Origin: Micromussa lordhowensis | Taxonomy: Eukaryota > Cnidaria > Anthozoa > Scleractinia > Lobophylliidae | Length of the DNA stretch: 64,000 bases | Direction: 5' to 3' | Assembly: GCA_964020085.1 (NCBI GenBank) | Contig: OZ026608.1 | Location: forward strand, 3,470,981 to 3,534,980 | Part shown: positions 10,801 to 21,800 of the stretch, one piece after another | How the letters are laid out: every line of letters begins with the position of its first letter | How positions within the stretch are numbered: the stretch's first letter is position 1 | Notes under the pieces: generated by a model | The model's database searches: none | What the model saw: the letters and a program-made list of their open reading frames with translations, nothing else | Told to the model about the DNA's origin: nothing | Made by a program: the position numbers and the translations under genes

Positions 10801-13078
10801 GTCAGGGGCTCAGGTGTTGATGGTATTAAGGTGCCTTCGTCCCTTGCGCATCGTCACATTGGTGCCGAAGATGCAGAAGGTGATCTTAGAGCTCGTTGGT
10901 GGCTATAAAGAAATTCTCAAAGTAACCGCAGTGCAATTTATTCTGATGTTCATTTTCGCCAGCTACGGTGTCCAGGTATTTTCTGGGAAGTTCAGAAGCT
11001 GCAACGATCGAGAAATCAAGACCGAAGAGAAGTGCACAGGAATATTTGAAATAGAAATCGCCCCGCCTCGCGATTTGCGCGATCTTGGAGGATCGTCAAA
11101 GATGTTTGTCCCGCGCGTTTGGAAAAATCCCAGAAACTTCGACTTCGATAACGTGATCAACGCATTTCTAGCTCTGTTCGAAGTTCTCTCCTTAGAAGGC
11201 TGGCTGGAAGTGCGAGATGTGATCCAGGCAGTTGTAGCCCCGGAATACAGTCTGTATGTCCATATTTACGTGCTTCTGGGAAGTATGGTCGGACTGACCT
11301 TGTTCGTCGGGGTGATTGTCATGAATTTCAACGAGAACAAAGGGATTGCGTTACTCACTGTCGATCAGCGACGCTGGCAAGATCTAAAGAAACGCCTTCG
11401 GCTTGCGCAACCTCTCCATCTTGCCCCCAGACCAAGGAAAGAAGGGTTTCGAGCTGTTTTGTTTGACGCCACACAGTCAAAGATCTACAGAGTTATCGAC
11501 ATCTGTTTGGTGGTAATTAGTTGTCTGACAGTCACGATTGCTCAATGGACTACAGAGGACGATCTGCGAGAGCGTGACGCACTGACCAGTACTGCAGCTG
11601 TGTGCTCGCTGTTGTTCGTTGTGGACATGTTGCTGAAAATTATCGCCTTCACCTTCCGTGGATACTGGCAAAGCCGAAGAAACCGGTTTGACCTGTTCTT
11701 GACGAGTCTCGGGGTGCTGTGGGTGACGCTGAATTTTTCCTTAAAAGGAAGCGGCACGCCATATACAGTGACCACCTTTTTCGGGATGTTGATCATTTTG
11801 TTCCGCTTCCTGACGCTCTCAGGTAAACACGACACGCTTAAGATGCTGATGTTGACTGTGGTCATGTCGCTGGTAAAAAGCTTCTTCATCATCGCTGTTC
11901 TGATCCTTCTAATGCTCAGCTACTCCTTAGCCGGCGTGATCTTGTTCGGGACAGTGAAATATGGCGAAGCGTTAAACCGCCATGCCAACTTCAAAACCAG
12001 CTTTAACACCATGATCCTGCTGTTTCGCATCACAACTGGAGAAGACTGGAACAAGATAATGCACGACTGTATGCTTTCTAAGCCTTACTGCACGGAGAAT
12101 GCGGACACGCCAAACTTCTGGCAAACTGATTGTGGCAACAGCGCAGCTGCACTGATCTACTTCATCTCGTTTTACGTTATCGTGACCTTTGTATTTTTGA
12201 ACCTTTTCATCGCTGTCATCATTGAGAATTTCTCGCTCTTCTACTCGAGCGATGAAGACTCGCTCATCAGCAACACAGATCTAAGGGACTTTCAGTTGAC
12301 CTGGAACTTCGTGGATAAATACCGTAAAGGAGTGTTGTCAGTTAGGCAAGCTAAGCTTGTTCTCCGCTTGCTCAAAGGCCGCTTAGAAGTTGACAGCGGG
12401 TCGCTGTTGTTCAAACACATGTGCTGTGAGATTGAGAAGCTTCGAAACGGTTGTGATGTTTCTTTCCACGATGTTCTAGGCGTGCTAGCTTACCGTTCAG
12501 TGGACATCAGTCGTAGTTTGCAACTAGAAGAGCTTCTTGAGCGAGAAGAACTGGAATATCAAATCGAGGAGGAAGTGGCCATACAGACGATCCGTGATTG
12601 GTTCATCAACCTTCGCAAGAAGCGGGCCGAGCGGGAATGGATCCGACATTTGGAGCAAGGTGGCATCCCATTGGCTGGAGGTATCCAACTGTCCGATAAA
12701 AGCCCAGGCGCCTCAAGCGCGGAGAGCTTGGAGCATTCGGCTAATGAGGACGCTGACCGCGAGGAACGTGATACAGAACGCGAGACTCATGAACACGACA
12801 GTAGCGAAGATGATGATTTTCCTGTGTCGCCCTCTTCCAAAGGACCAGCAATTCTCCTTTCTGCTCCACCACCAGCCAAGAAAACGGAACGAAGTGTTTC
12901 CGCGCCTCGTAAAAGCTCCGTTACGTTTCCGGATGAAGTGTCCATGTCAGCGAAACGACGAAGTTTGCCGGAAGCCTTGACTAATCTGAAAACCCGAAAG
13001 AAAAGTATTCCCGAGATAAAAGAGTTCGCCGGAGAGGTCCGTGATTGGTGGACGACTCAGATGAATGATGGGCTCTGA
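7829..13078 (+). CDS. NALCN: NALCN-type four-domain cation channel, intronless, EEEE filter
   Basis: A 1749-residue channel in one uninterrupted frame. There are four six-helix repeats: I about residues 52-335, II 390-605, III 900-1170, IV 1218-1470. It is closer to NALCN, the sodium-leak channel that sets resting potential, than to voltage-gated Ca or Na channels. Evidence is the pore blocks TVYESSTQEGW, FQIITQEGW and FRITTGEDWNKIMHDCM, the linker ENKGIALLTVDQRRW (1169-1183) and a C-terminal WW block (EVRDWWTTQM). The selectivity glutamates are Glu289, Glu555, Glu1123 and Glu1405. Human NALCN has Lys at the third position (EEKE). S4 segments are poor in charge, as expected for the family. 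The I-II, II-III and C-terminal cytoplasmic stretches are Ser/Arg rich. The family works with UNC79/UNC80 and FAM155 subunits. The start has an acceptable context (AAAATGG). Confidence 0.95.
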   Translation: MEARGQSVVIESDQHSSSQTLWPLRQALYAESEDDDEENGDGLSRTWWVKTRWFQRLVQVCAIVSLSSTAMNSPDTFKPNNSLRYITLALDIVVAVVFTAEMIAQINMWGLWRKQKAYFKKPQSIFNASMVFLIMLSILLQIIEISGYIPDNYAAFSIPRAPRALIIVRFFNVLITINLPKTVARRCRRQIWAVTLFLLYFMAFGSIIGVQLFGRKNYYCVKNGADLNNLTYNDLLLTDHRCNNVTGETGYFCPRGFSCVNVDFKEKEKHYFGDFGLSLLTVYESSTQEGWVIVMYRMMDFRSHPLVIVYFVLLIFFIAWLVKNVFIAVVSETFADIRSLYMYSRKSSKRTSARLASQVIKDAGTGWHLVSVDHEAAKGHAPLRVRQIVNSIYFKYTMILFVVVDAFVQATVPYESRRFAQFGFTIVFDLEVLLKISCMGFRPYLLRRMQLTEFILAVGSTVCALPILISEKAAFLAVFNVMRIIRLIGAIPNLQEFCEKIFGTGKKLGSAIVFTLIFVMVSSVISMQFFLTLEAKRFGTFTSSIQSMFQIITQEGWVEVLDDLMNATTNSAAKAFVAIIILANHLFSSLIIMSVFVAVILDNLELDEEVKIMKQKKMGGESRESTEELPLRLRVFERFRDDPRLVKLSRIKTTADFSTPKIRDSFMKKYIDSSGLETHMGVDMREKLGESSQFRRRRTAVPIKLLNSTISEVDKLSKFVRKQSSITALINDCNRRRTYALLSPTEISPRNATVGNKQQPDSVFRSASRRFRSRPPPSPKQAQGDVKQVIRIASQAAGLHAQLSQDENNAGRDFDIQWVRIKREEAQRKKRAQVEKLRENHPYFDQPLFSLQRDSWLRRFLQAMVNARYIIPPGYTERASRNHIVTMERLHKGLASQTYLEWIMIIVTIMSCVSMMLETPTERTFVRPALQVVEYIFVVAMSLELGVRILANGLIFTPHAVIQNFGGVLDVTIYLVALAYVAWQPHPIPARSGAQVLMVLRCLRPLRIVTLVPKMQKVILELVGGYKEILKVTAVQFILMFIFASYGVQVFSGKFRSCNDREIKTEEKCTGIFEIEIAPPRDLRDLGGSSKMFVPRVWKNPRNFDFDNVINAFLALFEVLSLEGWLEVRDVIQAVVAPEYSLYVHIYVLLGSMVGLTLFVGVIVMNFNENKGIALLTVDQRRWQDLKKRLRLAQPLHLAPRPRKEGFRAVLFDATQSKIYRVIDICLVVISCLTVTIAQWTTEDDLRERDALTSTAAVCSLLFVVDMLLKIIAFTFRGYWQSRRNRFDLFLTSLGVLWVTLNFSLKGSGTPYTVTTFFGMLIILFRFLTLSGKHDTLKMLMLTVVMSLVKSFFIIAVLILLMLSYSLAGVILFGTVKYGEALNRHANFKTSFNTMILLFRITTGEDWNKIMHDCMLSKPYCTENADTPNFWQTDCGNSAAALIYFISFYVIVTFVFLNLFIAVIIENFSLFYSSDEDSLISNTDLRDFQLTWNFVDKYRKGVLSVRQAKLVLRLLKGRLEVDSGSLLFKHMCCEIEKLRNGCDVSFHDVLGVLAYRSVDISRSLQLEELLEREELEYQIEEEVAIQTIRDWFINLRKKRAEREWIRHLEQGGIPLAGGIQLSDKSPGASSAESLEHSANEDADREERDTERETHEHDSSEDDDFPVSPSSKGPAILLSAPPPAKKTERSVSAPRKSSVTFPDEVSMSAKRRSLPEALTNLKTRKKSIPEIKEFAGEVRDWWTTQMNDGL

Positions 13079-13145
13079 AAGTTTCCGATTGGTGGACTTA
13101 CTTTAGTATCAGGTGATTGACGTGATACACCTGTTTGGCCTCGTC

Positions 13146-13425
13146 ACTACGCTGGAGAAATTTGAAAACGCACCTTTATTTCTCCGGTTTGGCCTACCGT
13201 CCATACTGATCCGTCACGAAAACGGAGCCTTCCGAAAACGATCTTCAAACCGAAGGAATTTGAAAGCGCTGGCTTTGCGTTTTAGTGTAAGGCCGAAAAC
13301 GTTTTGAAAACGAGGACGTTTCGATAATCATGTGATTTCCCTGCCCGAGTTCTACTCAACCGCAAATGCAAAATGACCGGCCATTGTTGCGTTTTCAAAT
13401 TTCTCCGTCGTAGTCTGGACGGATC
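13146..13425. repeat. Foldback element downstream of NALCN
   Basis: Inverted arms carry GGAGAAATTTGAAAACGCA near 13154 and its complement near 13388-13407, flanked by ACTACG. It starts about 70 bases after the NALCN stop and may lie in its 3' UTR. No protein is encoded. Confidence 0.65.
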
Positions 13426-15000
13426 TTTAGATCTGTGACTGGTAAATGATTTAATCTTTTATGTTGCGCTCTAGAATCAATAATTTGGCTAAGCATTTAT
13501 ACAATGGAGCAATAGCTGTTATTACAGTTATCAGCGGTTTGGCACACAAACGACTTTGTCTTGACCCTTTCGCTTCGTTCGTATGCCTTTTTAAAGAAGA
13601 AATATTTGACCGAAGACTCGACTGCAGTAACAGCTATTTCTCATGAAAGACGGATACCACTGATAGAGATTGTGGACAGTTTCGGTATCGAAAAAAGAAT
13701 GCCTATAAATAATGTCACTAACCATGTAATACAGCAGGTAATATCTGTGAAGCAAATATTCGACTATTTACGACAGTGTTTGTAGGGAAAACCGCTATAA
13801 AACTAATAGAAACCGGGCTAATCGTGGCATTTTCATCGTGTTTTTAAAATAGAAAGGGAACTAACGATAAGAAAGCTTGTACAATTAAAGTGAAAATGTG
13901 CTTCACAGATGAGCTTACTTACCAGCAAAAGTTTTAGATGTAACGATATTTGCTTTCAAAGGATTCGTTAAGAGCAATTTTCTGGAAACTTTGATCTCTA
14001 TTGTGATTGGTTAGATAATATTCTCATAGAGCGCACTGAACAAAGGCATAATGCAAATTGATTGGTTGTTAAATTTATACAAAATGTATCATTGGTTTAA
14101 TAATGCTGGTTCTTAAAGGTTCTTTGACATCAAATCTACTGTACCTATTAACGTTGTTTACGTTATATTTTTCACTTTGTATTAATTTCTGTGAACCACT
14201 CAAGTTCTGATGGCAAAAGAGGTTGCCATGTCAATGTAATATTTGTAAAATAACCCTGTATATACGAGGAAAAACAAGTCGTGCTTTACAAAGTAGCCCA
14301 TATAAGAAGAAGTCCTTTACACGATTATAACTCTATCATAGACTTTGAATCTATCCTGTATTTAAGTTTCTGAAGAAAAAATATCATATTAGGAAGAATA
14401 ACTGGCTCGATTTAATAATTGGAAAGGTGCAAACATCGCGCGAAATTTTTTTTTAAAAACACTTGCAATAGCAACTATTGTAAACTTGAGATTTAGTGAT
14501 CATAATTTAGACGACTAGCTGTTCTGAGAAGCTTGTAGATATGTTTTAGTTTTCCATTCCGTTTGTGACACAGTGGACCGAGAGGGGTAGTCTAAGGGCA
14601 ATGTTCCTCCCCCACCCCAGTCTGTCAAAGGGTTATTTTGTCACCCTTTAAAAATCTCCGGCAATCAATATATCAACCCTGATATGTGCATTACAGACCG
14701 AATACTTCCGAATTAAATAGAAATAGGACATCTGACATTGGATCCCGTATTTCGCGCCTTTTTTGCACCACTTTCAAATTATGTAAACACAGCGAACTAC
14801 AGAGTTGTACTTTCGACTTAAGTGTAGACTTAAAAAAAACATATTGTATAGAAATATAGTCCTAGTAAATTATTTATAGTCTGCTTTCTTATTTTGGTTA
14901 CAATTGATAGGAATTTAAAACTACAATATGCACAAGAAAATGAGGGGGGAAGAGAGGGGAAAAGACGACACAGGCGCGAAATGGAGCAGCCTCCGATCCG
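13426..15000. other. Intergenic, no gene seen
   Basis: AT-rich DNA between the channel gene and a small hairpin. No gene, RNA or obvious repeat was recognised. It could include the remainder of the NALCN 3' UTR, but no clear poly(A) signal was assigned. Confidence 0.5.
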
Positions 15001-15052
15001 TTCCCAGGGTCCTCTCTCTGCATGGAGAAAAGAAGAGAGAGGACCCTGGGAA
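15001..15052. repeat. Short foldback, GGGTCCTCTC stem
   Basis: A 17-bp inverted repeat with a short loop; the arms contain TCCCAGGGTCCTCTCTC and its complement. A related degenerate copy lies at 15478-15545. Both are followed by a variant of CCAGGTTGG/CGAGGTTGG, so they look like members of one dispersed family. Confidence 0.6.
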
Positions 15053-15477
15053 CCAGGTTGGAAATGCAGGCGCTCAAAATGTTAAACGTGTTATACAGAG
15101 GATGTCTGATACGCAGGAGCAAAAGAAAAGAAAAAAATATACCATGAGAATCATCTCGGGTAGTGCGAGGGCATTAATGTTTCGCTTTGCTTTCAGCATT
15201 TCTGTGATTAAAAAAGGAGAGTTTTTTTTTTTGGTTAGCACGAGTCGACGCAACTAACTTGTGCGTGCAGTTGAACAAAAAATAAACCGAGATAGAATGC
15301 GTCCTTATTACTGAAAGGAAGCTTCTGAAACAAACTGCACCACTCGCCGCTTATGAAGCTGCGCATGGGAAGGGAGAGCAGGAATGGAAAGAAAGGGGCG
15401 CTTTGTAGGATTGTTTTTACTATCGTCATTCTTATTATGACCAGATCTCCGGCAAAATTCATAGAGGTGAGCAATCT

Positions 15478-15545
15478 CGTTCCCAGGGTCTCTCATATTC
15501 CCGCCCTCCCGAAGCGAGGATCTTAGGCCCTGGAAACGAGGTTGG
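15478..15545. repeat. Degenerate relative of the 15001 foldback
   Basis: GTTCCCAGGGTCTCTC on the left pairs imperfectly with GGCCCTGGAAAC on the right. The element ends in GAGGTTGGG like the copy at 15001. Confidence 0.5.
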
Positions 15546-16340
15546 GAGGTGAGGAGTGAGTAATAGTGGACTTTAAGGGGGGTGGGGGAGGGGATCTGTA
15601 GGGGTTGGGGTAGAGGATTTCTCAAATAAAACGTGAGTGTGGGACAAGGATGATATGGTAAAGCAAGAATAAATCGACTGAGCGCTGCTGAAATTATAAA
15701 GAAGAAAGACAGTAGGTGAATTTTGAAATTGAAGCTAATCCCAGAAACGAAATATACGATGATTTGTATTTAAATAGACAAATTTAAAAATTTTGCAATC
15801 AAATACCGTATCATTAGGGCCGATTTACACAATACGACTTTGTCGCATACGACAAGCTAACGACAGGCCTACAACTTGACTTGGGACCACTTACACGCGC
15901 ACGACAATTTCACTTACAGAATTAAATGTGCAAAAGTTTGCTCCTGGATTTTCGGACGGAAAGTTTTAACAAACGGTAAACAAATATTTTAGCTGTCCTG
16001 CGCTTTAAAAGAACTTTCTTTTCCCTTTTGATTAGAAAATGAGGGACCGACAAGGGAGGTTAGACTATAGCAGAATTTTTGCTCTAGTGACGCATCGGTG
16101 ACAGTGATGGTTGACGCCGGGAAAAATTTATCGACACAAACCGCGCGGATTTCTTAGTGATATGAAGGCCTTATAAAGAATCGTCACAAACAGATCATAA
16201 CAGAAATATTGGAGTTACGAAAACCCAAATAAGCGACAAAAGAACTATTAAGCATACTGAAAATAGTATACCGTAAGTAATAACTAGTTGGTTTTGGGTT
16301 TGTTAGAAATCAAACTGTATTGGTCATTGACTTTTGTATC
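15546..16340. other. Spacer upstream of the histone cluster
   Basis: No gene seen. A G-rich run (GGGGGGTGGGGGAGGGG-like) occurs near 15578-15595. The rest is ordinary AT-rich spacer reaching the H2B 3' end. Confidence 0.5.
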
Positions 16341-16347
16341 ATTTGGT

Positions 16348-16363
16348 GGCTCCTAAAGGAGCC
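16348..16363 (-). terminator. Histone 3' stem-loop of H2B
   Basis: GGCTCCTTTAGGAGCC on the minus strand, a 6-bp stem with a 4-base loop, 33 bases past the H2B stop. It matches the SLBP-bound stem-loop that replaces polyadenylation in replication-dependent histone mRNAs. ACCAAATG follows it. Confidence 0.93.
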
Positions 16364-16395
16364 GTTGGTTTTGGCGCGAAACCCACAAAGTGAGT

Positions 16396-16767
16396 TTACT
16401 TGCTGCTGGTGTACTTGGTCACAGCCTTGGTTCCTTCACTCACGGCGTGTTTGGCCAGTTCACCGGGCAGAAGCAGCCTGATGGCGGTCTGGATCTCGCG
16501 GGAGCTGATGGTTGATTTCTTGTTGTAGTGGGCAAGGCGGGAAGCTTCGGTGGCGATGCGCTCGAAGATGTCGTTGACGAACGAGTTCATGATGCCCATG
16601 GCTTTGCTGGAGATACCAGTGTCAGGGTGAACTTGCTTCAACACCTTGTAGATGTAGATAGCGTAGCTTTCCTTTCTCTTTCCCCTTCTCTTCTTCTTTC
16701 CATCAGCGGCGGCCTTTGCCTTACCAGCTTTCTTCTCGCCTTTCTTTCCTGCAACTTTGGGTGCCAT
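16396..16767 (-). CDS. H2B: Histone H2B
   Basis: A 123-residue core histone, full length and intronless. It has a Lys-rich N-tail (1-33), a histone fold from [19 protein letters not shown] through [17 protein letters not shown], and the C-terminal helix ending AVTKYTSSK with the ubiquitinated lysine. It forms a divergent pair with H2A, sharing a 322-base promoter. The 3' stem-loop and absence of introns mark it as the S-phase, replication-coupled form. Confidence 0.98.
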   Translation of the reverse strand: MAPKVAGKKGEKKAGKAKAAADGKKKRRGKRKESYAIYIYKVLKQVHPDTGISSKAMGIMNSFVNDIFERIATEASRLAHYNKKSTISSREIQTAIRLLLPGELAKHAVSEGTKAVTKYTSSK

Positions 16768-17089
16768 GTCTGTAGATCAGAATGGATTTGAAATACCTGA
16801 CAACTCGGTCGGTCTTGTATATATACTAGAATGACTAAGCGATCGATTAACGTACGGATCGAAATTTGCGATCAGTGATTGGTCAGCCTTATAGCGTATT
16901 TCAATATTGTGACAACTCCTTGTGAATGTATGCAAATACAAAGGTCCTTTGAAATGCTATATCGATCAACAAAGATTTGATTGGTGCTTTTCGATCCTTG
17001 TTGCATAAAAAATAAGCTATAAATATTACGATCTCAATCTATTCTTTCTAATCTTCCACAACTTTCGTGAAGGCAAATTCAAACCAAAC
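16768..17089. promoter_or_regulatory. Bidirectional H2B/H2A promoter
   Basis: 322 bases between divergent starts. TATA elements lie at 16817-16826 (GTATATATAC, serving H2B) and 17018-17025 (TATAAATA, serving H2A). Inverted CCAAT boxes (ATTGG) lie at 16878-16882 and 16980-16984. This paired layout is typical for co-expressed H2A/H2B. Confidence 0.8.
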
Positions 17090-17470
17090 ATGTCTGGTCG
17101 CGGTAAAGGAAAAGCAAAGGGCACCAAGTCCAAGACCCGCTCATCCCGAGCAGGACTTCAGTTCCCAGTTGGTCGTATCCATCGTCTTCTCCGCAAAGGC
17201 AACTATGCTGAGCGTGTTGGCGCCGGTGCTCCAGTGTACTTGGCTGCTGTGCTCGAGTATTTGAGCGCCGAGATCCTCGAGTTGGCGGGCAACGCCGCTC
17301 GTGACAACAAGAAGACAAGAATCATCCCCCGTCACCTTCAGCTGGCTGTCCGTAATGACGAGGAGTTGAACAAACTGCTCGCTGGCGTCACCATCGCACA
17401 GGGAGGTGTTCTTCCCAACATCCAGGCTGTACTTCTGCCCAAGAAGACCGAGAAGAAAGCCAAAGCTTAA
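17090..17470 (+). CDS. H2A: Histone H2A (canonical)
   Basis: A 126-residue core histone: [11 protein letters not shown] tail, [19 protein letters not shown] at the start of the fold, acidic patch in EELNKLLAG, and a C-terminal tail [12 protein letters not shown]. It lacks the SQEY/F motif of H2A.X and the insertions of H2A.Z or macroH2A, so it is the canonical replication-dependent form. Intronless, with a stem-loop 23 bases past the stop. Confidence 0.98.
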   Translation: MSGRGKGKAKGTKSKTRSSRAGLQFPVGRIHRLLRKGNYAERVGAGAPVYLAAVLEYLSAEILELAGNAARDNKKTRIIPRHLQLAVRNDEELNKLLAGVTIAQGGVLPNIQAVLLPKKTEKKAKA

Positions 17471-17492
17471 ACAAGCTTTAAATATAAAAAAC

Positions 17493-17508
17493 GGCTCCTT
17501 TAGGAGCC
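17493..17508 (+). terminator. Histone 3' stem-loop of H2A
   Basis: GGCTCCTTTAGGAGCC with ACCAAATG downstream, the same as at the other four histone genes here. Confidence 0.93.
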
Positions 17509-17749
17509 ACCAAATGTTGAAAAGGTCACGATCAACAAAAATCTTCGTTCCATTTCAGTTAACTTGACTGTCGTTAGGGATTCCACTACTTTCCACTAGT
17601 TACTTTTTTAGTGAAAATTATTCTTTCTGTTTTGCGGTCACTGAAAAGACTGAAATCTGAAAATAGCCCACCCCATCCTAAGTTACCGCCATTTTTCTCG
17701 TAGTTTTATTGCTGGGAAACCTGGAACTTTACTGTGCCCTTTCCCGCTG

Positions 17750-18175
17750 CTATAGCATGCACGCTTTACTGCCTATTCAATCCTCCTGTCAACACACTGT
17801 CAACAAATTCAAAGAGAATTTCAATTAGCTTGCCAATTTTTCTTTATCATGCTATTATAATTATAGTTCAAGCCATTCTGCGCGCGTACACGCTTGAGTA
17901 AAAAGCGCGCCTAATTGCAGATTTGTTGTCAGTCAATACCGAACTTACTTGGCGCAAATTTTCTATAGCATGCACGGTTTACTGCCTATTCAATCCTCCT
18001 GTCAACACACTGTCAACAAATGCAAAGAGAATTTCAATTAGCTTGCCAATTTTTTCTTTATTATGCTAATATAGTCCAAGCCATTGTGCGCGCGTACACA
18101 CTTGAGTAAAAAGCGCGCCTAATTGCAGATTTGTAGTCGGTTAATAACGAACTTACTTGGGGCAAATTTTCGTAG
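17750..18175. repeat. 213-bp tandem duplication in the H2A-H4 spacer
   Basis: Copy 1 (17750-17962) and copy 2 (17963-18175) are highly similar, both starting CTATAGCATGCACG and including CAACACACTGTCAACAAA and AAAAAGCGCGCCTAATTGC. Small indels (for example the ATTATAATTATAG stretch in copy 1) separate them. No coding capacity. The event looks fairly recent. Confidence 0.85.
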
Positions 18176-18980
18176 GTAGCTTGAACTAAATAAATTTTGT
18201 TATGTCCTTAACATTTGTTTGCACCTTTTGAATAATGACTGAAACATATTGGCCACTTGCATTACTGAACAATTTCCCAACTAAACTCCAGTCTAAAAAC
18301 ATAAAAACAGTTACTGCGCGTCACAATGACACTTAAATATTCGAACTGAGACTACAGCTAAACAGGGACGAAGTTGTGTCGTTAGTGGAATTTATCCGGA
18401 ATATGTCTGAAGTAAGAGAGAATATGTGTATTCCACCTGGTTCAGTTTTCTACTTTTAAAGTAAACGGCCCAAAACCAAATAAGTAGCTCATTAGGTTAA
18501 CGGAGCTGTAACGTTCATAGCTGACAGGTTCTTTTGAAAAGCGCGTCTAAGGTTTGCCGTTAGGAACATCAAATTTGTTTCAGTTTGAAAAAAAGAAACC
18601 CTCGAATTTAGAGTCGGTTAATGTTTCTTCAATCAATGGCGTTGGTTATTCTCAGATCGTTGCCAACCCTCAGTAAACCTTAGCACCCGTGCAGTGAAGG
18701 AGTTTCTCTAACAGACCTAAAAAGATTACCGAAATTTCCAATAACTGTGAAGCAGAAGCAAAGAAAACCAAAGTAGCGCGTATTACTACTACCAAGTTGA
18801 TTTCTCTGTTTGGTTTTATCCAGATAAAGTTACTTATACAAAAACCTTGGAGAACCAAAGAACTTGGAGAAAAATCTAAGTTCAATCTTTAGAAAGTTCC
18901 GTTCGTCATCCGTTAAAGGATACTCGAGCCTTACAGAGATCTTTTTAGCAAAACAGTGATTCTATTGGTCATGACTTTTG
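18176..18980. other. Rest of the H2A-H4 spacer
   Basis: No gene, RNA or strong repeat recognised. I looked for a 5S rRNA gene, which is linked to histones in some animals, and did not recognise one. Confidence 0.5.
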
Positions 18981-18991
18981 AGAGATTTGGT

Positions 18992-19007
18992 GGCTCCTAA
19001 AGGAGCC
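18992..19007 (-). terminator. Histone 3' stem-loop of H4
   Basis: The GGCTCCTTTAGGAGCC stem-loop on the minus strand, about 30 bases past the H4 stop, followed by ACCAAATC. Confidence 0.93.
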
Positions 19008-19035
19008 GTTTGTTTGTGTTGGCAGACTGCGCAGT

Positions 19036-20236
<1,201 letters not shown>

Positions 20237-20264
20237 AGTGGATTACATCCCTCACAAAACAAAC

Positions 20265-20280
20265 GGCTCCTTTAGGAGCC
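20265..20280 (+). terminator. Histone 3' stem-loop of H3
   Basis: GGCTCCTTTAGGAGCC, 29 bases past the stop, followed by ACCACATC and a purine-rich AATAAAAGC stretch that may serve as the downstream U7-pairing element. Confidence 0.92.
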
Positions 20281-20289
20281 ACCACATCA

Positions 20290-21780
20290 ATAAAAGCAAT
20301 GACCAACATGAGCCTGACATAAATCATGAAATTTTCACAATTTTCATTAATTGATCTTGTATTTCCTTTTATATTTTTTTTTTCATATCTTTATATTTTT
20401 ATTTTGATGGCTAGTCTGACACACGTGTTTCGTCTCTGCCAAGAGACTCGTCAGAGGTATAGCCAATTCGTCGAACATCGTGTTCGCCTTTCTCGGCATA
20501 CTCTCGCGTACCTAAATGATTCTTTCCGCAACATTATTAAACGTAGCTTTCTGTCAGTTGTAAATAGTAAGAAGTTTTACCACTGATTTATTTTGTGCAT
20601 GAGTCTCTGCCCTTTTCATTCTCTCACTCTACTAGCTGAGAATCATTCAGCCTAGCAAATTTTGGCGCCATGGCAGTCATAGAAGATCAGGTTTCAGTAC
20701 TGAGTAGGTGGAGTTGTTATAAGTTCCCAAAGTCTACAGAACGCAATTGAAGTTAAGTAAAGAAAGAAAAATATGAGATGCCGTTCCTTTCGTTCTGTCT
20801 GGGGCATTTCTAAGTTTAAATCATTGTATACAACTCTTTTACTATTCTTCGCCTGGTAATCAATAGCGTAACGAAATTTTGGCGCTTGATATATGCAAAT
20901 ATACGTTTGCAACTTACAACTGGCCACGAAATCTCACATCATACCAATGTTTTCAAACCGGGGTTATTGAGACCATTGACTCCTTGAAGTCCAGGGTTTG
21001 AAAGTCGTAACTACATTATCAAAGTTATATAGACTTGAGGGAAAAAAAATCCGATTTATTCTTCAGGAAATGTTTGTTAGATGAATTTGCGCGAGTCAGT
21101 ATTGGTAGCCTTGGTATTGTACGAATGCGTGAAGATTTTTAGCCTTTATATCCATTCAATGTCTCGTTCTCTTTACCAAAATAGTTGCAAATCTCAGAGT
21201 ACAGGGACATCGGTTATTTTCTAATACTCCGCATGTCTCTGAAATAATTTTTGATTTTTGTGTGCGTTCACTAAAGTCAAACTGAGTGATTTGCAAATGG
21301 CGGCCTCAGGAGTTTGTCCTTGTTGTTCAAATAAACGAGAAGCTAAGCAATTGAAAATTAACCATCACGCTAAATTTTATAAGCAGAACGTAAGCAGTAG
21401 GAGTTATTGTGTCTTAAAATCCTGCAAAATATGATGAATAGCAAACTTAACAAGAGTTACTTCGCAACAAAGTGAAAGCGTTCTTTTGAATCTCACTGTT
21501 TTATGAACTTTCATGCTTTCAATTTGTCTCTTTGCCAGTCTTTGGAGAAACATGTTTTGGATCTACAACTAAATAAAAACCACAGCAACCAATTTTTAGG
21601 CTTGGATTGAAAAAGTCTCAATACCATGCTATTTTATTAAAGAAAACCAAAGAGAAACTAGCACAGAATTGGAGGACGCCATTTTTTGCGCTGTTGTTTC
21701 CTCGGTGGTCCGCACGCGACGCACATAGTTTAGCGGCACCGTCGATTCAGCATCTTGAATCTTCAGTTTCGAAGTGACAA
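20290..21780. other. H3-H1 spacer
   Basis: About 1.5 kb without a recognisable gene. An 86-codon frame at 20326-20586 shows no motif and is taken as chance. The last few hundred bases must include the H1 promoter, but no clear TATA box was found. Confidence 0.5.
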
Positions 21781-21800
21781 CAAGGTTCTAAAACTGCAAC

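Noticed and set aside
14894..15257. Overlapping charged frames near the 15001 hairpin
   Set aside because: They derive from the purine-rich arms of the foldback repeat on both strands.
17540..18960. Possible 5S rRNA or snRNA gene in the histone spacer
   Set aside because: I looked for 5S internal control boxes and found no convincing match.
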